This document shows positions 17,694-27,201 of a stretch of DNA of 59,159 nt, piece after piece. The position numbers and the translations under genes are program-made. The stretch covers positions 1 through 59,159 of the forward strand of contig PCUV01000020.1 in the NCBI GenBank assembly GCA_002786915.1, read 5' to 3'. The notes under the pieces are model-generated. The model had not been told where the DNA came from. It saw only the letters and a program-made list of their open reading frames with translations, and ran no database searches. This DNA comes from Comamonadaceae bacterium CG12_big_fil_rev_8_21_14_0_65_59_15. Its GTDB lineage: Bacteria; Pseudomonadota; Gammaproteobacteria; Burkholderiales; Burkholderiaceae_C. Within the stretch, counting starts at the first letter, position 1. Every line of letters begins with the position of its first letter.

Positions 17694-18614
17694 ATGAATA
17701 CACAAGAAAAGCTTACAGCACTCGTGAAACAGCTTAACACCGTGATCGTCGGAAAGCTTGCCCAAACGCAAGACTGCGTGGCTTGTCTGCTGGCCGGAGG
17801 TCACCTGCTGATCGAAGACGTTCCCGGTGTGGGCAAAACCACACTGGCACACGCGCTGGCGCGCACCTTTGGCCTGCAATTCAGCCGGGTGCAGTTCACC
17901 TCGGACCTGATGCCCAGCGACTTGCTGGGGGTATCCATCTTTGATCGGCGCAAAGATGAATTTGTGTTTCACGCAGGTCCCTTGTTTGCGCAGGTACTGC
18001 TGGCCGACGAGATCAACCGCGCCAGCCCCAAGACGCAAAGCGCACTGCTGGAAGCCATGGAAGAAAAGCAGGTGTCGGTGGAAGGCCAGACGCGCGCCCT
18101 GCCCGCGCCGTTCTTTGTCATCGCCACACAAAACCCGCACGACCAACAGGGCACCTATGCGCTGCCCGAGTCGCAGCTGGACCGGTTTTTGATGCGCATC
18201 TCATTGGGTTACCCGGACCGCGCCAGCGAGCGCGCCCTGCTGGCTGGGCGAGACCGCCGGGAACTGGTTGAAACCCTGCCCGCGCTGCTGAACGCCGCCG
18301 AATTACTGGAGCTGCAACGCCAGGTGCAGACCATCCACGCCGCCGATCCGCTGCTGGACTACTTGCAAGACCTGCTGGCCGCCACGCGCTCAGGACGCTG
18401 GTTTGCCCAGGGCTTGAGCCCGCGCGCGGGCATGGCCGTGCTGCGCGTGGCCAAGGCACACGCGCTGTTAGCCGGACGCAATTACGTGGCCCCGGACGAT
18501 GTGCGCGCCATCCTGCCGCAAACCATTGCGCACAGACTCAGCCCAGTGAGAGGCAGCGCGCGTGGTGCCACCGAGCAGGTGCAAGCCATGCTGGACGCGG
18601 TGCCGCTGCCCTGA
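17694..18614 (+). CDS. MoxR family AAA+ ATPase
   Basis: 306 residues. Walker A is EDVPGVGKTTLAHAL, Walker B LLADEINRA, sensor 1 ATQNPHDQQGTYALPESQLD, and a C-terminal lid domain follows. MoxR proteins are chaperone-like ATPases that mature partner complexes. Here the next genes encode DUF58 and a DUF3488/transglutaminase membrane protein, the standard moxR-DUF58-tgpA module of Proteobacteria. The stop codon overlaps the next ATG by one base. Confidence 0.95.
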   Translation: MNTQEKLTALVKQLNTVIVGKLAQTQDCVACLLAGGHLLIEDVPGVGKTTLAHALARTFGLQFSRVQFTSDLMPSDLLGVSIFDRRKDEFVFHAGPLFAQVLLADEINRASPKTQSALLEAMEEKQVSVEGQTRALPAPFFVIATQNPHDQQGTYALPESQLDRFLMRISLGYPDRASERALLAGRDRRELVETLPALLNAAELLELQRQVQTIHAADPLLDYLQDLLAATRSGRWFAQGLSPRAGMAVLRVAKAHALLAGRNYVAPDDVRAILPQTIAHRLSPVRGSARGATEQVQAMLDAVPLP

Positions 18615-19585
18615 TGTTGGTCCCGAGCATGACTCACCCGCTTGCATGGGCCCGCTCCCGGCTGGCACGCTGGTTTGAAGAGCGCCTGCCGCTGGCCGAC
18701 AGCGTCACACTCACGCAGCGCAGCGTCTACATCGTGCCCAGCCGCGCCGGGCTGATGCTGGGTCTGACGTTGCTGGTGCTGTTGGTGGCCTCCATCAACT
18801 ACCAGCTCAACCTGGGCTACCTGCTGACGTTTTTGCTGGCTGGCTGCAGCGGGGTGGCGATGCACGTGGCGCACGGCACGCTGCGCGGACTCACTCTGAC
18901 TGTCATAGCACCTGAAGAAATCTACGCGGAGGCCAAGGCCATTTTTCATGTACAACTGGTGAATACTCGCAAGCGCCCCCGCTACGCTGTTGAACTGGCC
19001 GTAGCCGACGTGGCGCAATGGGTATGCTGCGACGTGCCAGCGCAGGCCAGCACGCGCGTGGCGCTGGCCTGGCAGCCACCCGGGCGCGGCCTGCACCGTC
19101 TGCCGACACTGCGCGCGCGCACCGCTTTTCCGCTGGGCACGTTTCGCGTCTGGACGGTCTGGCGGCCCGCCGCGCAGGTGCTGGTCTATCCGCAGCCCGA
19201 AGCATCTGCGCCACCTCTGCCCATGGGCCTGGCCGATGCCCAGCCCGGCCCGATACATGCCACCCAGCATAGCGGTGAGCCAGACGGTCTGCGCCCTTAC
19301 CGCAGCGGCGACCCGCTAAAACACATCATCTGGAAAAAAGCCGCCAAAACGGGTGAACTGGTCAGTCGCGACAGTGTGGTTGAGCAGCACCATACGCTTT
19401 GGCTGGAGCGCCAGGCCACAGGGCTGGCCGACGTGGAGCGCCAGCTTAGCCGCCTGTGTGCCTGGGTGTTGCAGGCCGATCAGCTTGGCGCAACTTATGG
19501 GCTGCGCCTGAACGGCACCGACATCGCCCCCGACCGCGGCGGCGCACACCTGCAACGCTGCTTGCGCGCCTTGGCGCTGGCCTGA
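18614..19585 (+). CDS. DUF58 domain-containing protein
   Basis: 323 residues. Two adjacent transmembrane helices occur near residues 47-85 (LMLGLTLLVLLVASINYQL and LGYLLTFLLAGCSGVAMHV). The DUF58 core DGLRPYRSGDPLKHIIWKKA lies near residue 226. The domain is related to von Willebrand A folds. It is translationally coupled to moxR and probably forms a membrane-associated complex with MoxR and the transglutaminase encoded next. Its function is not known beyond this association. Confidence 0.92.
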   Translation: MLVPSMTHPLAWARSRLARWFEERLPLADSVTLTQRSVYIVPSRAGLMLGLTLLVLLVASINYQLNLGYLLTFLLAGCSGVAMHVAHGTLRGLTLTVIAPEEIYAEAKAIFHVQLVNTRKRPRYAVELAVADVAQWVCCDVPAQASTRVALAWQPPGRGLHRLPTLRARTAFPLGTFRVWTVWRPAAQVLVYPQPEASAPPLPMGLADAQPGPIHATQHSGEPDGLRPYRSGDPLKHIIWKKAAKTGELVSRDSVVEQHHTLWLERQATGLADVERQLSRLCAWVLQADQLGATYGLRLNGTDIAPDRGGAHLQRCLRALALA

Positions 19586-19593
19586 ACACCACC

Positions 19594-21618
19594 ATGATCG
19601 CCAACCCCCTGCGCCATCTGCCCCGCGACGCGCGTGACACGCTGTTTATGCTGGCCGTCATCGCCTGGGTGCTGGCCCCGCTGCTGCGTGAGCTGCCCCT
19701 GTGGTGCAGCGCCCTGAGCGCGCTGGTGATGCTGTGGCGCGCCACGTTGGCCTGGCACGGCCAGCCCCTGCCCGGGCGCTGGTGGAAGCTGGGCTTGCTG
19801 GCTTTGGCGGTTGCCGCCACTTTGGTGACCTACAAAACCCTGCTCGGACGTGATGCCGGGGTGACGCTGGTGGCGGTGCTGCTTACGCTCAAAACGCTGG
19901 AACTGCGCGCGCGGCGCGACGCGTTTGTGGTGTTTTTTCTGAGCTTCTTTTTGCTGCTGACCAACTTTTTTTACTCGCAGTCGCTGCTGACAGCGTTGGC
20001 CATGCTGCTGGCGCTGTGGGGGCTGCTAACCGCACTGGTCAACGCGCACATGCCCGTCGGCCAACCGCCGCTGTGGCAAGCCGCGCGCATCGCCGGTGGC
20101 ATGACGCTGCTGGGGGCGCCCATCATGGTGCTGCTGTTTGTGCTGTTTCCGCGCATGGCCCCGCTGTGGGGTATGCCCGCCGACGCCATGGCCGGGCGCA
20201 GTGGCCTGTCGGCCCAGATGACGGTGGGCAACATCGCGCGCCTGGCGCTGGACGATAGCGTGGCCATGCGCATTGCTTTTGACGGCACGCCCCCGGCGCA
20301 AAGCGAGCTGTACTTTCGCGGCCCGGTGCTGTCCACCTTGAACGGCCAGCGCTGGGAGCCCGCTGAAGGAGTGGCGCTGCTGCGCGATCAAGATGCCGCA
20401 CTGCAGGTGCGGGGGCCAGCCGTGCGCTACCAGGTTACGCTAGAGCCCAACCAACAACCCTGGCTGCTCACGCTCGATGCCGCGCCGCAGGCCCCCGAGC
20501 TGCCGCAGGGCCGCGCGCGCATGACCAGCGAACTGCAGTGGTTGCAAAACGCCAACGTCACTGAGCTGATGCGCTACCGCGTCACCAGCTACCCGCAATT
20601 CAGTCACGGTACAACCCTGACCCCCGCCCAGCTGCGCCCGTACCTGACGCTGCCGTTTGGCCTGAACCCGCGCACCGAACAACTGGCGCAACAGCTGCGC
20701 GCGGCCACGCCACCCGGCCAAAACGTGACCAGCTACCTGATGGCACAGGCATTGCAACGGCTGCGCAGCGGTGGCTACGTCTATACGCTGGAGCCCGGCG
20801 TCTATGGCCGTGACAGCGCCGACGAATTCTGGTTTGACCGCAAAGCGGGTTTCTGCGAGCACATTGCTTCCAGCTTTGTTATTTTGCTGCGATCGGCGGG
20901 CGTGCCCGCGCGCGTGGTCACCGGCTACCAGGGCGGGCAGCTCAACAGCTTTGACGGCTTCTGGACCGTGCGCCAAAGCGATGCCCACGCCTGGGCCGAG
21001 GTCTGGCTGGCCGGCCAGGGCTGGTTGCGGGTGGACCCGACAGCGGCCGTGTCACCGGCTCGCGTGGGTAGCTTCAGCCGCCTGCAAGCGCCACGCGGCG
21101 TGATTGCCGAAGCGCTGTTGGGCAACGTCAGCCCAGCGGTGGCGCTGAACCTGCGTGCGCTGTGGGACGCAGCCAACAACCGCTGGAACCAGTGGGTGCT
21201 GAATTACACCCACGCCAAGCAACTCAACCTGCTCCAAAACTTGGGCTTTGACGAGCCCAGTTGGGAAGACCTGGTTTACTTGCTGTGCGCCATCGTGGTC
21301 ACGGCCAGCCTGGCCGGGGCCGCTTGGAACGCGTGGGAACGCCAACAACAAGATCCCTGGCTGCAGCTGCTGGGGCGCGCTCGGCAAGTTCTGAAACACT
21401 CTGGCTATACGCTGCCCGCCAACAGCACCCCGCGCCAGCTCACCGAGCTGCTGGACGGCAGTGCGCGTGATACCCACCCAGCGACGCAGTCCCAAACCGC
21501 CTGGCGCAACTGGCTGCTGCAGTTGGAGGCGCTGCGTTACGCTGCGGGTGCACCCGACTTCAGACGACAGCTCGCCACACTTCGCCAGGCGCTTCGGCAA
21601 CTGCCCCGCCCTTCCTGA
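19594..21618 (+). CDS. TgpA-like membrane protein: DUF3488 plus transglutaminase domain
   Basis: 674 residues from ATG 19594. About six transmembrane helices fill the first 170 residues (DUF3488). A periplasmic transglutaminase-like domain follows with the triad Cys in KAGFCEHIASSFV, His in VRQSDAHAWAEVW and Asp in WLRVDPTAA. A further helix near residue 560 and a C-terminal DUF4129-like tail complete the usual TgpA architecture. It is the third member of the moxR-DUF58-tgpA operon, with a gap of 8 bases. Longer in-frame starts lie inside the DUF58 gene and are rejected. Confidence 0.93.
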   Translation: MIANPLRHLPRDARDTLFMLAVIAWVLAPLLRELPLWCSALSALVMLWRATLAWHGQPLPGRWWKLGLLALAVAATLVTYKTLLGRDAGVTLVAVLLTLKTLELRARRDAFVVFFLSFFLLLTNFFYSQSLLTALAMLLALWGLLTALVNAHMPVGQPPLWQAARIAGGMTLLGAPIMVLLFVLFPRMAPLWGMPADAMAGRSGLSAQMTVGNIARLALDDSVAMRIAFDGTPPAQSELYFRGPVLSTLNGQRWEPAEGVALLRDQDAALQVRGPAVRYQVTLEPNQQPWLLTLDAAPQAPELPQGRARMTSELQWLQNANVTELMRYRVTSYPQFSHGTTLTPAQLRPYLTLPFGLNPRTEQLAQQLRAATPPGQNVTSYLMAQALQRLRSGGYVYTLEPGVYGRDSADEFWFDRKAGFCEHIASSFVILLRSAGVPARVVTGYQGGQLNSFDGFWTVRQSDAHAWAEVWLAGQGWLRVDPTAAVSPARVGSFSRLQAPRGVIAEALLGNVSPAVALNLRALWDAANNRWNQWVLNYTHAKQLNLLQNLGFDEPSWEDLVYLLCAIVVTASLAGAAWNAWERQQQDPWLQLLGRARQVLKHSGYTLPANSTPRQLTELLDGSARDTHPATQSQTAWRNWLLQLEALRYAAGAPDFRRQLATLRQALRQLPRPS

Positions 21619-21632
21619 TTGCCTTGCCCACC

Positions 21633-22745
21633 ATGCTCCAAAAGCGTCAAACCCGCGCCCTAATTGCTTGCTTTTTGATAGCTTTTTATGCAATGAACAC
21701 ATGGGCTACAAGCCAAAAACACCATTCAAAAAAGAAACCTGCCAAAGCGGTGGCAACTGCGCCTGACGGCCCCAGCTACGCCCAACGCAGCGATGCCATG
21801 CAGGCCGCTGACGAGCTTGCCAGCGCCCGCGATCTGGACCCCGCGTGGGTGTGCCAGATGCTGGCGCAGGCGCGCTACATACCCGCCATCGCCAAAGCCG
21901 TTACCCCACCCGCCGTTGGGGTGGCCAAAAACTGGGCGGCCTACCGCGCGCGTTTCATCGAGCCCAAGCGTATCCAGGCCGGGGTGACGTTCTGGCGCGC
22001 ACAGCGCGACACCTTGCTACGCGCGCAGCAACAAACCGGTGTGCCACCTGAAATCATCGTCGGCATCATTGGCGTGGAAACCATTTACGGACAGAACCAG
22101 GGCAACTTCCGCGTGTTGGACGCACTGGCCACGCTGGCTTTTGACTTTCCCGCCAGCCACCCGCGCGCGGGCGAGCGTAGCGCTTTCTTTCGTAATGAAC
22201 TGGGGCAGTACCTGAGCCTGATGCAGCACAGCGCCACGGACCCCGCCAGCCTGCGCGGCAGCTACGCCGGAGCCATGGGGATGCCGCAATTCATGCCAAC
22301 CAGCTGGGCCAAGTACGCGATTGATTTTGATGGTGACGGCAAGATCGACCTGTTTGGCAGTGCCGCCGATGCGATTGGTTCGGTAGCCAACTACTTCAGG
22401 GCTTTTGGCTGGCAGCCGGGGCTGGCCACACACTACCCGGTGACGTTTGACGTGCAAAAGCTGGATCTGCCCACCCTGCTGGTCCCCGACATCTTGCCCA
22501 CCTTCAGTGTGGAGCGCTTTCAGGCCCATGGCGCGCTGCTAACCGGCGATGCCCTGCAGCACACCGGCCAACTGGCGCTGATCGAACTGCAAAATGGCGA
22601 CAACGCGCCCAGCTACGTGGCGGGCACAGACAATTTTTATGCCATCACCCGTTACAACTGGAGCAGCTACTACGCCATGGCCGTGATCGAGCTGGGGCAA
22701 GTGGTCAAGCAGGCGCTGGAACTGCCCACCCGTGTTAAACAGTGA
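21633..22745 (+). CDS. mltB: Lytic murein transglycosylase B
   Basis: 370 residues. An N-terminal signal sequence (ALIACFLIAFYAMNTWA) targets the periplasm. The catalytic Glu is in EIIGIIGVETIYG in the form IVGIIGVETIYGQNQG; LDALATLAFDFP and GSYAGAMGMPQFMPTSW are further family signatures, and DFDGDGKIDL is the EF-hand-like loop typical of MltB/Slt35. It cleaves peptidoglycan with formation of anhydro-muramyl ends. It lies 14 bases after tgpA and probably belongs to that operon. Much of the signal peptide is encoded by a copy of the 37-nt dispersed repeat. LIAC resembles a lipobox, but it sits before the hydrophobic core, so a type I signal is more likely. Confidence 0.93.
   Translation: MLQKRQTRALIACFLIAFYAMNTWATSQKHHSKKKPAKAVATAPDGPSYAQRSDAMQAADELASARDLDPAWVCQMLAQARYIPAIAKAVTPPAVGVAKNWAAYRARFIEPKRIQAGVTFWRAQRDTLLRAQQQTGVPPEIIVGIIGVETIYGQNQGNFRVLDALATLAFDFPASHPRAGERSAFFRNELGQYLSLMQHSATDPASLRGSYAGAMGMPQFMPTSWAKYAIDFDGDGKIDLFGSAADAIGSVANYFRAFGWQPGLATHYPVTFDVQKLDLPTLLVPDILPTFSVERFQAHGALLTGDALQHTGQLALIELQNGDNAPSYVAGTDNFYAITRYNWSSYYAMAVIELGQVVKQALELPTRVKQ
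21677..21713 (+). repeat. 37-nt dispersed repeat, copy 3 (in the mltB signal peptide)
   Basis: Begins GATAGCT and ends GGGCTACAAGC at 27-37, in the same register as the other copies. In the mltB frame it encodes IAFYAMNTWATS, the end of the hydrophobic core and the probable cleavage region. Confidence 0.6.
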
Positions 22746-22773
22746 TTTTTGTCAGGTTCTCAAAAACCGGAGT

Positions 22774-22807
22774 AAAAAAAGGAAGTGTCTTGTGACCCCA
22801 CTTTTCC
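22774..22807 (-). terminator. Terminator candidate after the fibronectin type III gene
   Basis: On the minus strand GGAAAAGTG and CACTTCC form a stem with a two-base bulge, followed by seven T residues (A run at 22774-22780). It lies about 20 bases past the stop of the gene at 22827. Confidence 0.5.
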
Positions 22808-22826
22808 TCCAGCTTTTTGCAAAATA

Positions 22827-25800
22827 TCACGGCATATTGACCCAGAAACCAACCCCGTTGCCTAGCACTTTGCCCGTCGTGGCAAAGTCCAGGTAACCCT
22901 TGCCAAAGGTGTAATCAAACAGAAAAGTACCACCTTTTCCGTCGAGCGTCGGGGCGTAAAAATACCATGCGGATGTGGCGTTGTCCCAGGCCCACAGCGT
23001 GGTCAGGTTAACTGGCACAGTGCCCGCAGACGGCGGCGTGGCCCCCAGCGCAGCGTTAAAGCTGCGCGGTGACACATTGCCGCCCACGGCGACCAGGTTC
23101 CAGTTTGGCTTCAAGGCGTAGGGCTTGCCAGCGGCAAAGTCACTGGCCGCAAGCGGGTTGCCGGCTGGTAGCGTAGCGGTAAATGGACGCGCCACATTCA
23201 CCCAGAAACCTTCGCCAGGGTTGATGGTGCCAAGCACATCGTAGCCCTTGGCGGTGGCGTAGGTTTGCAGCGCCGCCACACTCATCGACGGTGCGTAGAA
23301 CTGCCAACCCGGTTTGACGGTGTCCCACTTCCAGACTGTGGTGACGTTCAACGGGTCTCCAAACCGTTCTTTGACTACCAAAGGCTGATCTTGCCCGTTG
23401 CCCAGCAGGTTCCAGCCTGGCGGTATCGTCATGCTGACAGTGCCATTGCCTGCGGCCGTCGGTGTAGCCGCCAGTGTGGCAGAGCGGAACTTCAAGGCAT
23501 TAAAAGTGCCCTGGGCGTTACGCGCGGTCACCCAGCAGGCATGGAGGATGTCGTTGGCCAGCCCCGTTACCAGCAAGGGCGACTGCGTGCCGGTGGCAGT
23601 GAACGTGGCGGTATCTGATTTGCAATAGGCGGTGTAGTCCAAGATGACAGAGCCGCCATCATTGCTGGATGCGGAAAATGCCATGCTGATCTGCCCGTTG
23701 CCAGGAGTTGCCGAAATACCCGTGGGCACGCTGGGTGGTGCTGGCGTGAACGGGGTAAATTGAATGCTGGCGTTGACTGGCGCAGGGCTGGTCCCCAGTG
23801 CGTTGGTGGCTGTCAGTTTGCATTGGTAAGTCACCCCATTGTGCAAGCCTTCCAGAATCAAAGGCGAGGCTAGGCTGCTGGCGCTGACCGTTAGCGGAAC
23901 GCCTTGAACCAGTGAATAGCTACAGGTAGCGGTGTAGCTGGTAATGGGCGAGCCGTTATCAACCCCAGGGTCAAATGCCAGGATCGCCATCGTGTTGCCA
24001 GCATCAACAAAAGCGCAACAACTGGGCGTGTCGGGCACACCAGTGACCGCCAACGTGGTAGTGGTCGTGGAGGCTGTGGTACTGGTGGTTGAAGTGGTTG
24101 GAGCGGCCGTGCTGCTGGTCGTCGTGGTCGTAGTGGTTGGCGCGAGCGTGGTGCTGGTCGTCGTGGTCGTAGCAGTTGGCGCGAGCGTGGTGCTGGTTGT
24201 TGTGGTCGTAGCAGTTGGCGCGAGCGTGGTGCTGGTTGTTGTGGTCGTAGCAGTTAGCGCGAGCGTGGTGCTGGTTGTTGTGGTCGTGGCAGTTGGCGCG
24301 AGCGTGGTGGTGGTGGTGGTTGGAGCAGCAGTGGTACTGGTCGTCGTGGTCGTGGTCGTGGTCGTCACAACCGCTGCACCCGGCGTGGCACTCACCGTGG
24401 CTGAGCGGAACTTCAAGGCGTTGAAAGTGCCCTGGGCATTGCGCGCGGTTACCCAGCAGGCATGGGGTACGTCGTTGGTCAGCCCCGTCACCAGCAGCGG
24501 CGACTGTGTGCCAGTGGCGATTACGGTATTGGTGGCCGACTTGCAAGAGGCGGTGTAGTCCAAGATGACTGAGCCCCCGTCATTGACGGGCGCTGCAAAA
24601 GCCATGCTGATTTGCCCGTTGCCAGGCGTTGCCGCAATACCCGTGGGTACGCCGGGCTGTGCTGGCGTGTGCGGGGTAAATTGGGCGGTGGCAAAGAACG
24701 GCGCGAGGCTGGTGCCTGCGCCGTTGGTGGCCGTCAACTTGCACTGGTAGGCCACGCCGTTGGTCAAGCCTTCAATGATCAAGGGTGAGCTGGGGCTGCT
24801 GGCCGTCAGCGTCAGCGGCACACCCTGCACCAATGAATAGCTGCAGGTAGCGGTGTAACTGGTAATGGGCGAGCCATTGGCTGTCGGTGCGTCAAAAGCC
24901 AGAATGGCCATGCCGTTGCCCGCATCAACAAAGGCGCAGCAGTTGGGCATGTCTGGTACGGCAACCACAGCGGCATTCGGCGTGACGCTGGCAGACGCGG
25001 CTGAGCTGCCGCTGCTGCCGACCGAGTTTTGCGCCACTACCGTGAAGGTGTAGGCCGTGCCGTTGCTCAAGCCGCTGACCACAATGGGCGATGTGTCACC
25101 CGCCGCGCTGGTGCTACCCGGGCTGGCGGTCACGATGTAACGGGTAATGGCCCGGCCCCCATCAGCGGCTGGTGCGCTAAAACTGACCGTGGCTTTGGCA
25201 TCGCCCGCAGCGGCCTGCAGCGCCGTGGGCGCACCCGGTGCAGTGGGTGGCGCTGTCAGCACCGGCGTGACACTGAACGGGTCTGGGTAATGTTCCAGTG
25301 CGAAGAAGGTTCCAAACTCATTGCGAGCGACAACCCAACAATCGTAGGTGGTGCCATTGGTCAGCCCGGTCACCCTTAAGGGAGAACTGGACCCCGTTAC
25401 GCTGTGCGTGGCAAACCTGAAGCCCGAACTGTGCCCAGCCAGACAATACGCGGTGTAGTCCAGCACCGGGGAGCCGCCATTGTTGGCAGGGGGCGCAAAT
25501 GACAGCACTGCCGCAGCGTTGCCCGGTTCCACCGATAAATCCGCAGGCAAGCCAGGGGGATTGGTGTTACCCGGGATGATCTGGATGCTGTAAGACTGCG
25601 GATTGGGGGGGGTGCTGCTGCCCACCGCGTTGCTGGCGACCAGCCCACATTTGTAGGTGACCCCGTTGGTCAGCCCGGTGAGGATGATCAAGGGCTTGGG
25701 GCTGTTGAACGAAAAGCTCAACGTGACACCCTGCACCAACGAATAGTTGCAAAGCGCGGTATAGCTGGTAATGGGTGTGCCGCCGTCAAACGGTGGGCTG

Positions 25801-26816
25801 ACAGCAATCACGGCCATCTCGTGACCGGCATTGGCACCATTGGCACTTGGCGCATCAGGCACGGCAAAACCACCCACATTAGGAATGATTTCGTTACTCA
25901 GGCTGGATGCCAGCGCGCCAGTGCCTGCCGGAGTCACGGTAAAACGGTATTTGCTGCCATTGGCAAGCCCTGGCACCACAATGGGCGAAGCAGTACCCGT
26001 TGCAGTGACATTGCCAGGAAGGGCTCTAACGGTGTAACTACTGCTGCCATCCAGCGGCGGCGTAAACGCCACGCTGGCCTGCCCATTGCCTGCTGTCGCG
26101 CGGACATCGCTCACCACATTGAGGGGCAATTCTGGTGTGGCGCTGACCGCCAAGGCGGTAACTGCCGGGAGCTTGCCGTTGTCCGCTGCCACGGTAAAAC
26201 TGTACGGGGTGCCATTGGTCAAACCGGTGACCACCAGCGGCGAGGCTTGCCCCTTGACCACTTGCCCACCCGGGCTAACCGTCACCTGGTAGTTCAGATA
26301 CGGGCCAGTATTGGAACTGGCAGCAAAACTCACCGTCACCTGGCCGTTGCCCGCCACTGCGGTCACGTTGCCAGGTGCACTGGGGCTGGCATAGGCGGGC
26401 TTGTTAGCTACATCACCCGGGCGCGTACCCGACAGAATTTCAGCTAGGTTGGTGTAGCCATCACCATCGGAGTCAATGTACTCAATATCAAGATAGGCCT
26501 GATCCACCACCAACGATGCCAAGCCGCCAAAATAACTTGTGCCAGGATTTTTGGCCGTTACTGCGGCCTTCCAGCTTCCGTAATAGTCGCCCGCTGGCGT
26601 GTTTTCGTAACTGTGACAGGACGCATAACAACTATTGCCTTGGGCTGATGCAAAAGTAGGGTATCGCTTGGCAAAGTCGCCCCAATAACTGACACTGGCC
26701 ACGGCCACCATTGGCATCAATGTAGCTAATAGCGCAACCGTTAAGCCTGCATTCCTGCCCGACGAAACGAGCGAAACAAGAGACTCAACTGACTTTTTTA
26801 AAGTGCCACAGTACAT
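22827..26816 (-). CDS. Large secreted fibronectin type III repeat protein with N-terminal CxxxCH segment
   Basis: 1329 residues. A signal sequence (LTVALLATLMPMVAVASVS) is followed by a segment with NSCYASCHSYE, a CxxxCH motif near residue 80, and the calcium-loop-like DSDGDGYTNLAEILSG. Then come about nine fibronectin type III modules, each closing with a block like VVTGLTNGTPYSFTV. Modules 6-7 and 8-9 are near copies, separated by a Thr-rich linker of roughly 100 residues made partly of a 13-residue repeat. The C-terminus has two related domains, each ending GFWVNV or GFWVNM. It is probably an exported surface or matrix protein. If the cysteines bind haem, it would be through an atypical spacing. 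AT-rich flanking DNA and its repetitive make-up hint at recent evolution. No close function is known to me. Confidence 0.85.
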   Translation of the reverse strand: MYCGTLKKSVESLVSLVSSGRNAGLTVALLATLMPMVAVASVSYWGDFAKRYPTFASAQGNSCYASCHSYENTPAGDYYGSWKAAVTAKNPGTSYFGGLASLVVDQAYLDIEYIDSDGDGYTNLAEILSGTRPGDVANKPAYASPSAPGNVTAVAGNGQVTVSFAASSNTGPYLNYQVTVSPGGQVVKGQASPLVVTGLTNGTPYSFTVAADNGKLPAVTALAVSATPELPLNVVSDVRATAGNGQASVAFTPPLDGSSSYTVRALPGNVTATGTASPIVVPGLANGSKYRFTVTPAGTGALASSLSNEIIPNVGGFAVPDAPSANGANAGHEMAVIAVSPPFDGGTPITSYTALCNYSLVQGVTLSFSFNSPKPLIILTGLTNGVTYKCGLVASNAVGSSTPPNPQSYSIQIIPGNTNPPGLPADLSVEPGNAAAVLSFAPPANNGGSPVLDYTAYCLAGHSSGFRFATHSVTGSSSPLRVTGLTNGTTYDCWVVARNEFGTFFALEHYPDPFSVTPVLTAPPTAPGAPTALQAAAGDAKATVSFSAPAADGGRAITRYIVTASPGSTSAAGDTSPIVVSGLSNGTAYTFTVVAQNSVGSSGSSAASASVTPNAAVVAVPDMPNCCAFVDAGNGMAILAFDAPTANGSPITSYTATCSYSLVQGVPLTLTASSPSSPLIIEGLTNGVAYQCKLTATNGAGTSLAPFFATAQFTPHTPAQPGVPTGIAATPGNGQISMAFAAPVNDGGSVILDYTASCKSATNTVIATGTQSPLLVTGLTNDVPHACWVTARNAQGTFNALKFRSATVSATPGAAVVTTTTTTTTTSTTAAPTTTTTTLAPTATTTTTSTTLALTATTTTTSTTLAPTATTTTTSTTLAPTATTTTTSTTLAPTTTTTTTSSTAAPTTSTTSTTASTTTTTLAVTGVPDTPSCCAFVDAGNTMAILAFDPGVDNGSPITSYTATCSYSLVQGVPLTVSASSLASPLILEGLHNGVTYQCKLTATNALGTSPAPVNASIQFTPFTPAPPSVPTGISATPGNGQISMAFSASSNDGGSVILDYTAYCKSDTATFTATGTQSPLLVTGLANDILHACWVTARNAQGTFNALKFRSATLAATPTAAGNGTVSMTIPPGWNLLGNGQDQPLVVKERFGDPLNVTTVWKWDTVKPGWQFYAPSMSVAALQTYATAKGYDVLGTINPGEGFWVNVARPFTATLPAGNPLAASDFAAGKPYALKPNWNLVAVGGNVSPRSFNAALGATPPSAGTVPVNLTTLWAWDNATSAWYFYAPTLDGKGGTFLFDYTFGKGYLDFATTGKVLGNGVGFWVNMP
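24139..24294 (-). repeat. 39-bp tandem repeat, four units, coding for the Thr-rich linker
   Basis: Four consecutive 39-bp units start at 24139, 24178, 24217 and 24256, and a partial fifth follows at 24295. Each encodes TATTTTTSTTLAP on the minus strand, with one P-to-L change. Units differ at only a few bases, so copy number may vary between strains without changing frame. Confidence 0.9.
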
Positions 26817-27201
26817 ATCGAAGCCCCGTTTCTTAGTCGGTGTGGATTGAACAATTGGCTTGACATCAATCGGTTGTCAAGATGTGCCGTTTTAAGTCGT
26901 CGCACAAAAGTCTGCTGCCCATCTCACACACATAAACGGCATGAAGCGATTGCTAAAGAAGCATAAAGTACTATTTTTTCGACGAATGATGCAACGGAAA
27001 CCTTCTGTTGACTGCTTGAAATTTATATTTGCACAATCAAATTTTAAATAAAACGGTCAATATCGAGTGCAGATAAGAAGCAAAAGTTGAACGACACAAC
27101 CGTTTGGAAAGTATTGATATTTGTCAACAAGTCTAACCGAAACGAATAAAACATGAAACAAAACACAAACCAAACAGACTTTGTTGCTTTAACGCGACTT
27201 T
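26817..27201. other. 385-base AT-rich intergenic region, no gene seen
   Basis: Lies between the divergent starting side of the surface-protein gene and the end of the asparaginase gene. It is clearly richer in A and T than the flanks, especially 26960-27170. It should hold the surface-protein promoter on the minus strand. I see no ORF with a family match, no strong hairpin and no clear operator. Confidence 0.5.

Noticed and set aside
24139..24333. CRISPR-like array from the 39-bp repeats
   Set aside because: Units are directly adjacent with no unique spacers, lie in frame inside a coding gene, and no cas genes are near.
23944..24558. Val-rich plus-strand frame over the Thr linker
   Set aside because: It is the antisense reading of the 39-bp repeats; the minus-strand frame fits the FnIII protein exactly.
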